64,000 nucleotides of DNA from Bacteroidales bacterium (GCA_017962165.1 JAGCVW010000014.1:58196-122195), one strand, 5' to 3'. Counted from the first letter of the stretch, positions 1 through 9,600 are shown. The notes: generated from the letters alone by a model not told the origin. Translations and numbers: made by a program.

Positions 1-1307
1 GCATAACTCTTAGTAATACCGCGCAGACATACCAGGTTGCCCCAGATACAGAAACCGTTTCCGCTGAAATCGAATTCATATTCGGTTTCCAGCCAGTCGT
101 CTTTCTGGTCGCGATAAACAGGATAAGTATTTACGAAATTCTGCTCGAGAGGGAGAACCTCTACGGGAAGCTGGGGGATAGTCACCTCCGAATCACTGAC
201 CTTTCCGCCGTTCTTTTCGATAAGCGCGAGGGCGTGTCTCATAGAGTACTCCGAACCCTTGGCGAGCGAAACGTCAGTGCCCTCGAAATCAAGGTCCCAG
301 ATAGCCTCAAGAGGCTCTTTCCAGAACTCGGGGAGCTTGCTCTTTCCGTACATAACGCCGAGAACGCCGCCAACAGTTGCGGGATTACAGTCGGAATCCT
401 GACCGCAGCGGGTCGCAATCTCTATGGACTTACCGAAATCTCCGTCGCCATAAAGAAGACCGATTGCGCAGTAAGCGGAATTCAGCTTAGCGTCAATGTC
501 AAAGCTCAGGAACACGCCTTTAGGACAGCCTGTATCTGCGCCCCATTTCTTCAGAACCTCGAACCAGGTGCGTTTCCAGTCGCGCGGATACTTTTTATAT
601 AGTTTGCGGACATCGTCGATACACTGGAAGAAGGTGCTCTCGCAGGGGATACCTTCGAGGGCGCGGTCGAGGATGCGGGCCGGGCTGCTTTCAACGAAAG
701 CGGCAGCGTAGAGGCCCGCGACGAACGCGCCTCCGTAGAAGCCGTCGCCGCTGTTCATAATATGACCTACGCGGTTTGCGATATCCAGGGCCTCCGGTAT
801 CATACCGGGAGCCATGAGGCCGATGAAGTCGGCTTCAATCTGGAAATCCAGGTCGTCGGCGTGGGGGTTATTCAGCCAGTTGCCAGATTCCGGTGGCATG
901 ATGCCCTGACGGACATTGTAACGGCCGGCCTGGTTGGCGTGGGCCAGGTGATAGTCTGCATAGGCAAACCTCATGGCCAAGTCTTCTGCGCTGCAATCCA
1001 GACCAAGCTGATCGAAAGCTTCCGCAAATGTAAGGTCGTTGTAGATATCGTCGAACAGGCCGGGTTTCTTATCCCACCAGTATTTGACGTATCCCTCACC
1101 CCAGGAAATAGGCTGAGAGTCGGGGATAAGAGTACCCTGGTGCTTGAACTCGGTCGGAGCGCCATACACGACGCCTATAGTCTGACCGGCCCAGCCGCCC
1201 TGAATCTTGTCCATAAGGACTTCGCGGGAGAGGATGACCTCCGCAGACTTGGGCACGCAGGCCGAAGCGACGAATAATACTACGAGACTTAAATTACTTA
1301 GCTTCAT
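1..1307 (-). CDS. ADP-ribosylglycohydrolase family lipoprotein (3' end outside window)
   Basis: About 435 residues lie in the window, and the C-terminus runs off the left edge. The protein starts at the ATG at 1307 with a lipoprotein-type signal ending in VASAC. It continues with the family's opening motif (MDKIQGGWAGQTIGVVYG) and, near residue 304, GQDSDCNPATVGGVLG, an Asp-rich metal-binding segment typical of ADP-ribosylglycohydrolases (DraG/ARH fold, PF03747). A GDGFYGGAFVAG segment lies in between. The family removes ADP-ribose or cleaves related N-glycosidic ribosyl bonds. A secreted lipoprotein in a sugar operon more likely releases ribose from nutrients than reverses protein modification (inference). 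Its start overlaps the preceding gene by 14 bp, so it is the last visible gene of the rbsK operon. The exact substrate is unknown. Confidence 0.85.
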   Translation of the reverse strand, partial: MKLSNLSLVVLFVASACVPKSAEVILSREVLMDKIQGGWAGQTIGVVYGAPTEFKHQGTLIPDSQPISWGEGYVKYWWDKKPGLFDDIYNDLTFAEAFDQLGLDCSAEDLAMRFAYADYHLAHANQAGRYNVRQGIMPPESGNWLNNPHADDLDFQIEADFIGLMAPGMIPEALDIANRVGHIMNSGDGFYGGAFVAGLYAAAFVESSPARILDRALEGIPCESTFFQCIDDVRKLYKKYPRDWKRTWFEVLKKWGADTGCPKGVFLSFDIDAKLNSAYCAIGLLYGDGDFGKSIEIATRCGQDSDCNPATVGGVLGVMYGKSKLPEFWKEPLEAIWDLDFEGTDVSLAKGSEYSMRHALALIEKNGGKVSDSEVTIPQLPVEVLPLEQNFVNTYPVYRDQKDDWLETEYEFDFSGNGFCIWGNLVCLRGITKSY

Positions 1308-3060
1308 AAACTTCCAATTCTGTTATTGAGATGAAAGCGGATACGGCTTTGGTGTATTTGTGCCAGTGGATGAGGACAGCGTCGTCTCCAATTACACGCA
1401 CGGCGGTAGTCGTAACCTTAGGGAAGGTGAAGATAAACTCGCCGTTGTGGGGCTGGAAAAAGACTTCGTCGCAGTACGGCCAATCGGGGGTCACTGAAGC
1501 ATCCAATGCCTTCCACACGCCGTTCTCGTCGAGATATTCAGCGTGGAGGTTGCTATACCAGCCGCCGAACTCCTCGAGAGGTCCGTAGTGGAACGAAATC
1601 ATATCGGTAGTGACAGGCTCATTCCAGCGGTAGCCAAAGTAGTCCTGCTTGGGGGCGTTGGATTTCGAGCCGAGCGAGTAGAATGCCGCGCCAGGGCCAC
1701 CCACTACACCGTCGTTGATGACATCGACCGTGTATGCGCGATAGCTCACCGGGATGGTAAGCCAGCACGAATCGAGGGTGGCGCGGTCGGTCTCGCGGGT
1801 GAGAGCGAGGATTTCCGCTGCTTCGGGCGCGAGATTGCGTCCTTTCTTCTCGGGCATGACGAAAGTCGCGGCTGCCTCGACGGGTTTGTTGAAGCGCGCC
1901 TTGGCGTTGATGGTATAAATCGTTTCGCCATCGACTTCGCGCTGGGAACCGCCCCTGGCGAGGATAATCTTCTCGGCCAACACGACAGTGCGGTCGATGA
2001 TGTCCTCAATGGAGGCATCGGGCATGTCGTAGCGGGTGACGTTGATATAGCGGTCGTTGAAGGGCTTGGTCCAGTGCTCGAAGGGCATTGCACGGTCGAG
2101 CGGAACGCCCTGGATGCCGTTGATTACTCCCAGAAGGCCGCACATGGTAGCGGTCTGGTTGTCGCAGTCGAAGCCGAGCGCGCAGCCTATGTTGAGCGTC
2201 TTGTCGATATCGCCGTCGCCGTAGAGAAGGGCTAGGATGCCCATGGCGCCGTTGAGGTCGGCGTTCCATATGCTCTTGGTGATGTCGGGCTCATTCACAT
2301 AAAGTTCGTCGGCTATCACCTTTCGGGAGGCCTTCCAGTCATCGGGATTCTTTTTCCAGAGCTCGAGGCACTCGTCGATTATCTTGCGGAAGCGGTCGCC
2401 CTTGGGGAGATAGTTCTTCGCATGACGGATAAGGGTGGGAATGTCGCTCTCGAAGAAGGCCTCTGAATACATGGCGCCATAGACCACGGTAGGGGAGGCT
2501 GCCCAGTCGTCGGAAGTGATTCGGGCTGCCCAGTCGGAGATGCCGGCTGCGTAAGCGGGCATTCCGGGGGCAGTGTAGGCCCAAATCTCGTTGATGAGTT
2601 GAGGATCGATCTGGAACCAGTGCGGGTTGTACTCCTTACTTCCCGTAAGCGGGGGAGTGAAACCGTAGTGCATAAGGCCCAGGGCGGCTCGGTTGGCAAG
2701 CCAGACGCGGTCGCGGATGTGGTACATCCAGCCTTCCCTTATCTGGGCATAGGTGATGTCAATGCCGTATTTCTCCATCATCAACAGATAGAGGTACTCC
2801 ACGTCCGTGTCGTCATCGGAGAAGGCTCCGTCCACGGCGGCCATCTTCTTCATCGCCTTGTTGAAGACGAAGGGTCCTTCGCCGGGCTCGTCCACGAATT
2901 TGTTTTCGTACTCGAGACCGTAGATATTGCCGACCATCTGGCCCAGCCACGCTCCCGCGATTTTATCGTGGAGTTGGGTACGGCTGATCTCAAGCGGCTT
3001 CTGCGAGCATGAAGCAAACAGAAGCACGCTGAGAGACAGTATCGTGAGTAAACGTTTCAT
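1294..3060 (-). CDS. ADP-ribosylglycohydrolase family lipoprotein with C-terminal beta-sandwich
   Basis: 588 residues. The lipoprotein signal has its lipobox at LLFASC, Cys18. The catalytic fold follows: DKIAGAWLGQMVGN near residue 32, the Mg-binding SDDDTD at 81-86, and the second Asp cluster GFDCDNQTATMCG near 295. This pattern matches PF03747. The last ~130 residues (from about GGWYSNLHAEY to ITELEVYEAK) look like a discoidin/F5-8-type beta-sandwich, a common carbohydrate-binding appendage. It differs strongly from its downstream neighbour, so the pair probably splits the work rather than being a recent duplicate. It lies 3 nt after susD. An outer-membrane, possibly surface, ribosyl hydrolase is the best reading; substrate not determinable here. 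Confidence 0.85.
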   Translation of the reverse strand: MKRLLTILSLSVLLFASCSQKPLEISRTQLHDKIAGAWLGQMVGNIYGLEYENKFVDEPGEGPFVFNKAMKKMAAVDGAFSDDDTDVEYLYLLMMEKYGIDITYAQIREGWMYHIRDRVWLANRAALGLMHYGFTPPLTGSKEYNPHWFQIDPQLINEIWAYTAPGMPAYAAGISDWAARITSDDWAASPTVVYGAMYSEAFFESDIPTLIRHAKNYLPKGDRFRKIIDECLELWKKNPDDWKASRKVIADELYVNEPDITKSIWNADLNGAMGILALLYGDGDIDKTLNIGCALGFDCDNQTATMCGLLGVINGIQGVPLDRAMPFEHWTKPFNDRYINVTRYDMPDASIEDIIDRTVVLAEKIILARGGSQREVDGETIYTINAKARFNKPVEAAATFVMPEKKGRNLAPEAAEILALTRETDRATLDSCWLTIPVSYRAYTVDVINDGVVGGPGAAFYSLGSKSNAPKQDYFGYRWNEPVTTDMISFHYGPLEEFGGWYSNLHAEYLDENGVWKALDASVTPDWPYCDEVFFQPHNGEFIFTFPKVTTTAVRVIGDDAVLIHWHKYTKAVSAFISITELEVYEAK

Positions 3061-3063
3061 AAA

Positions 3064-4659
3064 CTAATCTTCCGGTTTTGCTGCCACATAACCCCTGTTC
3101 TGTTTGAGGTTGGGGTTGTCGCCAATGCGCTCCTCGGGGATAGGAAGAAGCTCGGTGTAGGCATATCCACCGTCGGTGGGATCGGCCTCCTTGGCCCACC
3201 ATGCCTGGGTGTATTTTCCGAAACGGATAAGATCCTGGCGAGCCCAGCCCTCAAGAGCGAGTTCGTGGGAACGTTCGGTATAGAGCGCATCAAGGGTAAG
3301 GTCGCCAGCAGCGATTGGCGCGAGGCCAGCCCTGGTCCTGATCTGGATGAACTCTGGCACGGATGCGGCCTGTACGGCCTTGTCCTGGCGGAGAAGAGCC
3401 TCTACATACATGAGGACAACATCCGAGTAGCGCATCAGGTAGAAGTCGTTCTCCATTGAGATTTTGTAACTCTGGAGAGTGCCGTCCGTCTGGTAGGGCC
3501 ACTTGATGATCCTGGCTCCGTCGAGCCTCTTTAATCCCTTGCTGTTCTTACCGAATACATCGGCGTCGATGGGGGAGGGATTGAGGATATAATCTACCAT
3601 CGTGATAGTGCCGTCGGCGTTCTTCTGTTTATATGCGTACTTGGCACCGGTGTAGTCGTAGACCTGGCCGTGGAGCCATGTAAGGTCGCGCCTGAGGTCG
3701 GCGGGATCGTAAGTATCGAAGAAGTCGGGTTGGCATATCTGGGTTCCCTGCCACGAGGCGCCCGGAATGTTGTAGGCGGCCGCAAGGTCGTCTCCGAAGG
3801 TCATCACATAGATGTAGAATGCTTCGGTAGTGTAGACGCTGCTGTGGGGGATGGCGAAGATCGCTTCCTTTCCGTTCTCGTTGTGGATAGCGAAGTTCTG
3901 CTCGTATTTAGTAGCAAGGGTGAAGTTGCCGCCCTTCATAATGGAATCGCACACATCTTCGCACTCTTTGTAGCGCTTGACGCCAGTCCATTTTTCGGAG
4001 TTGAGGTAAATCTTCGCAAGAAGGAACCTGGAAACCTCACGAGTGATACGGCCGTATGTCCTGGTAGAAACAACGCTATCGAGCGGAGCCATATTGGATT
4101 TAATTTCGCCTTCAAGCCAAGTGAGCATTTCAGCCCTGTCCTTCTGAACCGGATAACTGGTTTCTTCGCGGCTGACGGAGAAAGGTACGTTGCCCCAGCA
4201 GTCTACGGCCATCAGGTAATAGTATGCACGAAGGGTTTTGATTTCTGCAATGTTCTTGGCAGACGTTTCTGTCTGAGGAGCATTCTCCAACACATAGATG
4301 GCGTCGTTGCAGGCGGCGATTCCGTCGAAGCAGAAATCCCAGGAGGTTCTTACGAGCTTGCAGTTGGTAGGAATTCTGTGGGTTTGGAGTTCCGTATAGC
4401 GATCTTCTCCCCAGTGAGCGTCCCAGGAATAGGGGATTCCCGTTTCGTTGGAGAGCTGGATTATCATAGTGAGCATACTCTGCTCCACGCCCCACTTCTG
4501 GAGATAGGTATAAGGCCTGGAAGTGTAGAGGGCGATGTGGGAAGCGTCGTCGAGGAATTCCTTCTTGGGAACCTGAGAGTAGATCTCTTCGTCGAGATTG
4601 GTGCATGATGCGGCGAATATCGCTGCTGCTCCGAATATGATTGCAAATATCTTTTTCAT
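3064..4659 (-). CDS. SusD/RagB-family nutrient-binding outer-membrane lipoprotein
   Basis: 531 residues. A lipoprotein signal with lipobox FAASC (Cys19) is followed by the SusD N-terminal CTNLDEE stretch. The helical TPR-like core includes TLRAYYYLMAVDCWGNVPF, and the C-terminus holds the family's EGWARQDLIRFG and LLPIPEERIGDNPNLKQN signatures. SusD proteins sit on the cell surface and act as the ligand-binding lid of a SusC channel. Only 12 nt separate it from susC upstream and 3 nt from the hydrolase gene downstream. Its ligand should be the substrate of the neighbouring hydrolases and ribokinase, that is a riboside, ribose or ADP-ribose-like compound (inference from context). Confidence 0.95.
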   Translation of the reverse strand: MKKIFAIIFGAAAIFAASCTNLDEEIYSQVPKKEFLDDASHIALYTSRPYTYLQKWGVEQSMLTMIIQLSNETGIPYSWDAHWGEDRYTELQTHRIPTNCKLVRTSWDFCFDGIAACNDAIYVLENAPQTETSAKNIAEIKTLRAYYYLMAVDCWGNVPFSVSREETSYPVQKDRAEMLTWLEGEIKSNMAPLDSVVSTRTYGRITREVSRFLLAKIYLNSEKWTGVKRYKECEDVCDSIMKGGNFTLATKYEQNFAIHNENGKEAIFAIPHSSVYTTEAFYIYVMTFGDDLAAAYNIPGASWQGTQICQPDFFDTYDPADLRRDLTWLHGQVYDYTGAKYAYKQKNADGTITMVDYILNPSPIDADVFGKNSKGLKRLDGARIIKWPYQTDGTLQSYKISMENDFYLMRYSDVVLMYVEALLRQDKAVQAASVPEFIQIRTRAGLAPIAAGDLTLDALYTERSHELALEGWARQDLIRFGKYTQAWWAKEADPTDGGYAYTELLPIPEERIGDNPNLKQNRGYVAAKPED

Positions 4660-4671
4660 GATTCCCGTCTT

Positions 4672-7566
4672 TTAGAATTTAACATTGACTCCAAAGGTGA
4701 ACACCCTGGTTCTGGGGTAGTAGGATAGACCTTCGATACCAGGGGTGAGGCCTGTAAGCGAGACTTCAGGATCAACTCCCTTGTAACCGGTAAGAACGAG
4801 AAGATTCTGGCCGGCGAGGTACACATCGAGGTCCTTGATGATAGTACGGTTCTTGAGTGGAACGTTGTAGTTGAGGGTTACATTGTCGAGTTTGACATAA
4901 GTCGCATCCTCAAGGTATTTATCGGAATAAACCACACCTCCGGTGAATTCAGGTTCCTCAAGCCAGCTTGCAAGGATGTTGTAGCCGCCGAGGTTCTTGA
5001 TGTTCTCGTAGACTGCTCTCATCTGGTTGAACACTTTTCCACCAAGCGAAGCGCGAAGGCTGGCGTTGAGGGTAAAGTTCTTCCAGGTCAGGGAGTTGCT
5101 CCAGCCGATGCTTGCCCAGGGATATGCGCTTCCCAGCTTGATCCAGTCCTCTTCCTTCGTCTGTTCGAGTTTGGTCGCGCCGGATGATCTGAGTCCCAGA
5201 TAGTGCGGGCCGTAGAACGAACCGATGCTTTCGCCGGGGATGAGCCTCTGGCAGTAGACTCCGATAGGAGTGTTGAGCCAGCCAATGCGGTAGTCGACTC
5301 CGGCAAACTCGTCGTTGGTGAAGGAGATGAGTTTGTTGTCGTTGTGGGAGGCGGTTACCGTGGTGTTCCAGGTGAGATTCTTAGTCTTTACCGGGGTGGC
5401 ATCGACCGTGAGTTCTATACCGCTGTTGCTGATCTTTCCAACATTGGTGAACATAGTGCCGTAGTCATAAGGAGGCACGGGCACCGTGTAGTTATAAAGA
5501 AGGTTGGTGGTGAGGCGGTAGTAGTAATCCACCGTCACATTGACTTTGTTGAACAGTCTGGAGTCGAAACCGATGTTGAACTCAGACTTCTTTTCCCATG
5601 CGAGATCCGGGTTAGGGTTGCTAGCGGGAGCGTAGGATGTAGACCATTTGCCGTCGTAGTAGAAATTGCCGGTGGTCTTTACAAGGAAGAGAGACTTGTA
5701 GTTGCCGAAGTCCTGGTTTCCTGTCATACCGAAACCGGCGCGGAGTTTGAACTCGTCGAGCCATTTGACGTCCTGCATGAAGTCTTCTTCAGTAACGCGC
5801 CATCCGAGGCTCACGGCCGGGAACCATCCCCATTTGTGGTTGGCTCCGAAGCGGCTGGAACCGTCGCGACGCAGCGAGACCGAAGCCATATATTTGTCGG
5901 AGTAGTTATACATCGCACGACCGAAGAAGGCGATGTAGCGGCTCGACGACTTGTAAGAATCCATGCTGGCGTTTCCGGTAAGGAGGGCCTTGCCGGCTCC
6001 GATGTTGTTGACTCCGAAGAAATCGGTATCGAAATCGTAGTTGTAAAGACTTGACTCGAAGTAGTACTGCTGTTCGTAGGTATAACCGAGAATAGCCTGG
6101 AAGTTGTGGGCGTCTTCGTGTTTGCTGTACTGGAGGGTACTCTCGTACTGGAAGTCTGTTTCCTTAGTATTGCTGATTTCGGCAGCGCCCTTGAGGCCCT
6201 GCTCGCCGGGATAGTATTTCGTCTTGTAGTCGGTGTACTGGCTGCGCTTGCTGCCGTAGCTGACGAAGTTATCCCACTTGAGGCCCTCGATCGGAAGGAT
6301 GTTGAGGGTCGCGCGTCCGTTGACGGCGAGATCGTCGACGTCATACTCGCTCTGGCGCTCATTGAGCATGGCCACCGGGTTGTAGTAGTCCATGCCGCCC
6401 ACGGTCATATAGTAGCCATTCTTCTCATCGGTTTCATCGTAGATGGGCTCCGTAGGGTTATGATAGAAGGCCTGGCGGAAAATACCGCTGCGCGTATTGT
6501 TGAACTTGCGCTTGCCGTAGGTCATGTTGTAGTCGAAGGTCATCCAACCCTCGAGCGCTGTCTGATGGATGTTGGTGCGGAAGAGGTACTTCTTGTTGTC
6601 GTTGTTGCGCAGCATACCCTGGTTCTGCTCCACGTTCACGGTAGTGCGGTGCGAGAATTTCTCGCTGCCACCCGCGATTGCAAGGCTGTGACGATGGGAG
6701 AACGGGGTACGGGTCACTTCCTTGAACCAGTCGGTCTTGGCTCCGTAGAGCGGGGGAGTATCGAAGTTCTTGTAGGTAAGTACAGCGTGCTCGAATTCGT
6801 CTGCCGTCATCGGGACAGCCCTCGAGAGCAGAGTCTGGGTGATGGCCTGGCCGCGGTACTCGACCGAAGTCGCACCGGCCTTGGCCCTGCGGGTAGTGAT
6901 GATGATAACGCCGTTGGTTCCGCGGGTTCCGTAGATAGCTGCGGCCGAACCGTCCTTCAGAACGTCGATAGTCTCGACTTCCTGGAAGTTGATGGTCCTG
7001 AGGTCTGCACCGCTCACACCGTCAATGATGATGAGCGGGCCCTGGCCTGCGGAGAGGGTGTTGGTTCCACGGAGGAGTATCTCCATCGAGCCGTTCGGGT
7101 CGCCACCGTTGGGGTTGGTGATGGAAAGACCGGCGACCTTGCCCTGAAGAAGGCCGGAAGCATCGGAGAACGCTCCTTTGTCCAGAGCCTCCATCTTGAG
7201 GCTGGTCACCGAACCGGTAACTTCTTTCTTAGTGGTAGTGCCGTAACCGATAGCGACAGCTTCTTCGAGCATGGTAGCGGCGGCTACGGGGAGAACGACA
7301 TTGTATTCATTCGCGTTCGTAACGGTAACGGTTACGTCGTCGTAGCCGAACGAGGAGCACACGAAGGTATCGCCTTGCTTTACCTTGAGCTCGAAGCGTC
7401 CGTCGAGGTCGGCTATTGCGTAATCGCCGGAAGAGGCGACCGCAGTAGCTCCGACGAGCACCTCACCGTCCGATCCTTTAATCGTTCCGGTGACGGTTTT
7501 GGTCTGAGCGAAAGCCTGCGTGAAAGTAAGCAGGGCAAGCGCTATTATTGTGAATAGTTTTTTCAT
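4672..7566 (-). CDS. SusC/RagA-family TonB-dependent outer-membrane transporter
   Basis: 964 residues from the ATG at 7566. An in-frame ATG 21 nt upstream would overlap the preceding gene and lacks a signal peptide at its start, so I prefer 7566. The order is: signal peptide (cleavage after AFAQ), a carboxypeptidase-D regulatory-like domain (~24-100), a TonB plug (~115-225) with the SusC hallmarks LLQGKVAGL, PLIIIDGV, DVLKDGSAAAIYG and NGVIIITT, then a ~700-residue beta-barrel ending in FTFGVNVKF. It imports the ligand captured by SusD in a TonB/ExbBD-driven step. It lies 4 nt after the inner-membrane sugar transporter gene. Having kinase and permease genes ahead of susCD is a less usual operon order. 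Confidence 0.95.
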   Translation of the reverse strand: MKKLFTIIALALLTFTQAFAQTKTVTGTIKGSDGEVLVGATAVASSGDYAIADLDGRFELKVKQGDTFVCSSFGYDDVTVTVTNANEYNVVLPVAAATMLEEAVAIGYGTTTKKEVTGSVTSLKMEALDKGAFSDASGLLQGKVAGLSITNPNGGDPNGSMEILLRGTNTLSAGQGPLIIIDGVSGADLRTINFQEVETIDVLKDGSAAAIYGTRGTNGVIIITTRRAKAGATSVEYRGQAITQTLLSRAVPMTADEFEHAVLTYKNFDTPPLYGAKTDWFKEVTRTPFSHRHSLAIAGGSEKFSHRTTVNVEQNQGMLRNNDNKKYLFRTNIHQTALEGWMTFDYNMTYGKRKFNNTRSGIFRQAFYHNPTEPIYDETDEKNGYYMTVGGMDYYNPVAMLNERQSEYDVDDLAVNGRATLNILPIEGLKWDNFVSYGSKRSQYTDYKTKYYPGEQGLKGAAEISNTKETDFQYESTLQYSKHEDAHNFQAILGYTYEQQYYFESSLYNYDFDTDFFGVNNIGAGKALLTGNASMDSYKSSSRYIAFFGRAMYNYSDKYMASVSLRRDGSSRFGANHKWGWFPAVSLGWRVTEEDFMQDVKWLDEFKLRAGFGMTGNQDFGNYKSLFLVKTTGNFYYDGKWSTSYAPASNPNPDLAWEKKSEFNIGFDSRLFNKVNVTVDYYYRLTTNLLYNYTVPVPPYDYGTMFTNVGKISNSGIELTVDATPVKTKNLTWNTTVTASHNDNKLISFTNDEFAGVDYRIGWLNTPIGVYCQRLIPGESIGSFYGPHYLGLRSSGATKLEQTKEEDWIKLGSAYPWASIGWSNSLTWKNFTLNASLRASLGGKVFNQMRAVYENIKNLGGYNILASWLEEPEFTGGVVYSDKYLEDATYVKLDNVTLNYNVPLKNRTIIKDLDVYLAGQNLLVLTGYKGVDPEVSLTGLTPGIEGLSYYPRTRVFTFGVNVKF

Positions 7567-7570
7567 ACTG

Positions 7571-8584
7571 TTAGTTTCCTGCGGCAACTATGAGTGCGAG
7601 ACCAGAAATGAAGAGGACGAACATAAGGGTAAGAAGGAGGTTGACGCCTTTCTTTGCTCCCTTGAACTCTTTCCAGATAAATACGCCCCAGATTGCGGCA
7701 ATCATAGGAGCGCCCTGGCCGAGGGCATAGGATACGGCTGCGCCGGCTTTTCCCGCGCAGATGTAGTTGAGCGAGGTACCGAGGGCCCAGATGCAGCCGC
7801 CGAGCATGCCCACGAGATGGGTCTTGAAGCTGCCCTTGAAGTACTCCTTATAGGATACGGGTTCGCCCACGAAGGGTTTCTTCATTACGATGGTGTTCAC
7901 GATGAAGTTGCTCAGGAACACGCCGAGGGCAAAGAATACCATCGCGGTGTAGGGTGTAAGCTTGCCTGCTGCCGGGGCGGCGAAGTTGTCGAGGTCGACT
8001 CCGTTGTAAACCAGGGCGGAGAAGAACGACATGATAAGGCCGGCGAGAACGGCGAGGATGATGCCCTTCCTGTTCTGTTTGGGATCCCTCTGCTCGTTGG
8101 AGACCTTGCCGGAAGCCACGCCGTTGCACACGACTGCGAGAACGACGAGGGCGACGCCTATCCAGAGGAGGACGGTGTTCTGGCCTGCCACCGGGTGGAG
8201 GAGAAGGTTGTTCAGCACACCCATTACGAGAGCGATGCCAACTCCGAGAGGGAAGGCCACTGCAAGGCCGGCGATGGAGGTCGATGCCGAAAGCAGGATA
8301 TTGGACACGTTGAACACAACGGCGCCGAGAACTACCCAGCCTATACTGGACCAGTCGGCCTGGCAGAGATCCTGGACGAACGGACGGCCCTCGGGGCCAA
8401 TTGAACCGGCGGTGAAGGCGAGGATCAGCGAGAACAGGACCATACCGATTACATAGTCCCAATAGAAAAGTTCATAGCGCCAGGTCTTGGCGGCAAGCTT
8501 CTGGGTGTTTCCCCATGAGCCCCAGCAGAGCATCGTGACAAAGCACAGGATGACTGCAAGAAGGTAACTGTTTACGATAAACAT
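7571..8584 (-). CDS. GRP-family (GlcU/RhaT-like) inner-membrane sugar transporter, probable ribose porter
   Basis: 337 residues made almost entirely of hydrophobic segments, consistent with ten transmembrane helices of the glucose/ribose porter branch of the drug/metabolite transporter superfamily. Visible features are the N-terminal FVTMLCWGSWGNTQ motif, repeated glycine-rich helices such as FPLGVGIALVMGVLNN, and YALGQGAPMIAAIWGVFIWKEF near the C-terminus. Members carry glucose, ribose or rhamnose into the cytoplasm. Lying between a ribokinase (8 nt upstream) and susC (4 nt downstream), it most likely moves ribose across the inner membrane (inference). It is comparable in role to RusT of the Bacteroides rus locus. 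Confidence 0.85.
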   Translation of the reverse strand: MFIVNSYLLAVILCFVTMLCWGSWGNTQKLAAKTWRYELFYWDYVIGMVLFSLILAFTAGSIGPEGRPFVQDLCQADWSSIGWVVLGAVVFNVSNILLSASTSIAGLAVAFPLGVGIALVMGVLNNLLLHPVAGQNTVLLWIGVALVVLAVVCNGVASGKVSNEQRDPKQNRKGIILAVLAGLIMSFFSALVYNGVDLDNFAAPAAGKLTPYTAMVFFALGVFLSNFIVNTIVMKKPFVGEPVSYKEYFKGSFKTHLVGMLGGCIWALGTSLNYICAGKAGAAVSYALGQGAPMIAAIWGVFIWKEFKGAKKGVNLLLTLMFVLFISGLALIVAAGN

Positions 8585-8592
8585 GGCAGTTG

Positions 8593-9492
8593 TTATTTAA
8601 TATCTGATTTATACGGGATGGAATCCTGCGCACCCATCTTCTGGACGGTAAGCGCGGAGGCTTTGGTGGCGAAGCGGGCCGCATCTTCGAGCGTCTTGCC
8701 TTCCGAAAGGGCCACGCACACCGCGCCGCAGAAAGTATCGCCGGCGGCCGTAGCGTCGACTGCCTTGACTTTCTGGGCTTCGATAAGGGTTTGAGTATTT
8801 CCCTTGCAGACCAGCGAGCCCTTGGAGCCGAGAGTGACGATTACGTCCTCTACGCCCATTTTGCGGAAAGCGGCGATTGCTTCGTTGCGGCTCGCTTCGT
8901 CCTTGACGTCGATGCCGGTCATCAGCGCGCTTTCGGTCTGGTTCGGGGTGATCAGGGAGATGTACTTGAAGAGCTCTTTGGGGAGCTTGCACGCGGGCGC
9001 GGGATTTAAGATCACGTACACGCCCGCCTCATGCGCGATCTTCGCTGCCTTCAGTACGCTCTCCACCGGAATCTCGAGCTGGAGGATCAGAAAGTCGGCG
9101 GTTTTGATGACCTCCGCGACTGAATCGATGTCGGCGGGGGAGAGGTCGCCGTTGGCGCCGGGAGCTACCGCGATGCAGTTCTCTCCGCTGTCGTCGACAA
9201 GGATAAGTGCCGTACCAGAAGCTTCGTCGGAATAAAGGGTGTGGGTGGTGTCGATGCCTTCTTTCTGATAGCCTTTTACGGCGTTCTCTCCGAAGATGTC
9301 GCGGCCTACCTTGCAGATGAATGTTACGTCTCCGCCCAGTCTCTTTGCCGCTACGGCCTGGTTAGCGCCTTTTCCGCCGGGGCCCATATGGAACACGCCG
9401 CCGAGAATAGTCTCGCCGGGGGCTGGAAGCCTCGGCGATTTGATTGTCATGTCAGTGTTGCTGCTGCCGATGACAAGTATTGTTTTACCCAT
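8593..9492 (-). CDS. rbsK: ribokinase
   Basis: 299 residues of the PfkB carbohydrate-kinase family. The N-terminus carries IGSSNTDMTIKSPRLPAPGE, then the GPGGKGANQAVAA substrate loop near residue 38, which is diagnostic for ribokinase. The C-terminal ATAAGDTFCGA motif holds the catalytic Asp (~253) and anion hole; an NPAP motif (IPVES...VILNPAP) lies between. It phosphorylates D-ribose to ribose 5-phosphate with ATP, feeding the pentose phosphate pathway. It is the first gene of the leftward sugar operon. A -7 box and palindromic operator candidate lie 40-75 bp upstream, shared with the divergent LacI gene. Deoxyribose or another pentose cannot be excluded, but the match to ribokinase is strong. 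Confidence 0.92.
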   Translation of the reverse strand: MGKTILVIGSSNTDMTIKSPRLPAPGETILGGVFHMGPGGKGANQAVAAKRLGGDVTFICKVGRDIFGENAVKGYQKEGIDTTHTLYSDEASGTALILVDDSGENCIAVAPGANGDLSPADIDSVAEVIKTADFLILQLEIPVESVLKAAKIAHEAGVYVILNPAPACKLPKELFKYISLITPNQTESALMTGIDVKDEASRNEAIAAFRKMGVEDVIVTLGSKGSLVCKGNTQTLIEAQKVKAVDATAAGDTFCGAVCVALSEGKTLEDAARFATKASALTVQKMGAQDSIPYKSDIK

Positions 9493-9531
9493 GACAGTTA
9501 TTGTGTGTTATTAATATCCTTTCCGGCATTT

Positions 9532-9547
9532 GCGCAAACGATTGCGC
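9532..9547. promoter_or_regulatory. candidate LacI-family operator between rbsK and the regulator
   Basis: GCGCAAACGATTGCGC is a near-perfect 16-bp palindrome (outer 6-bp arms GCGCAA/TTGCGC exact, ACGA between). LacI/GalR regulators bind such even palindromes. It lies just downstream of the leftward -7 box at 9559-9566, at or beyond the expected transcription start, where a repressor would block rbsK transcription. Binding is inferred. Confidence 0.6.
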
Positions 9548-9558
9548 TATTCTTCTTC

Positions 9559-9566
9559 CAAAAATA
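9559..9566 (-). promoter_or_regulatory. -7 promoter element of the rbsK-susCD operon
   Basis: On the minus strand this reads TATTTTTG, an exact match to the Bacteroidota TAnnTTTG element. It predicts a start near 9555 and a leader of about 60 nt before the rbsK ATG at 9492. Confidence 0.6.
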
Positions 9567-9600
9567 GTCATCTTTTTGGTATGCTCCGTTAAAAAATATT

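Noticed and set aside
7567-7587. Upstream ATG extending SusC by seven residues
   Set aside because: It overlaps the transporter stop codon and would place polar residues before the signal peptide.
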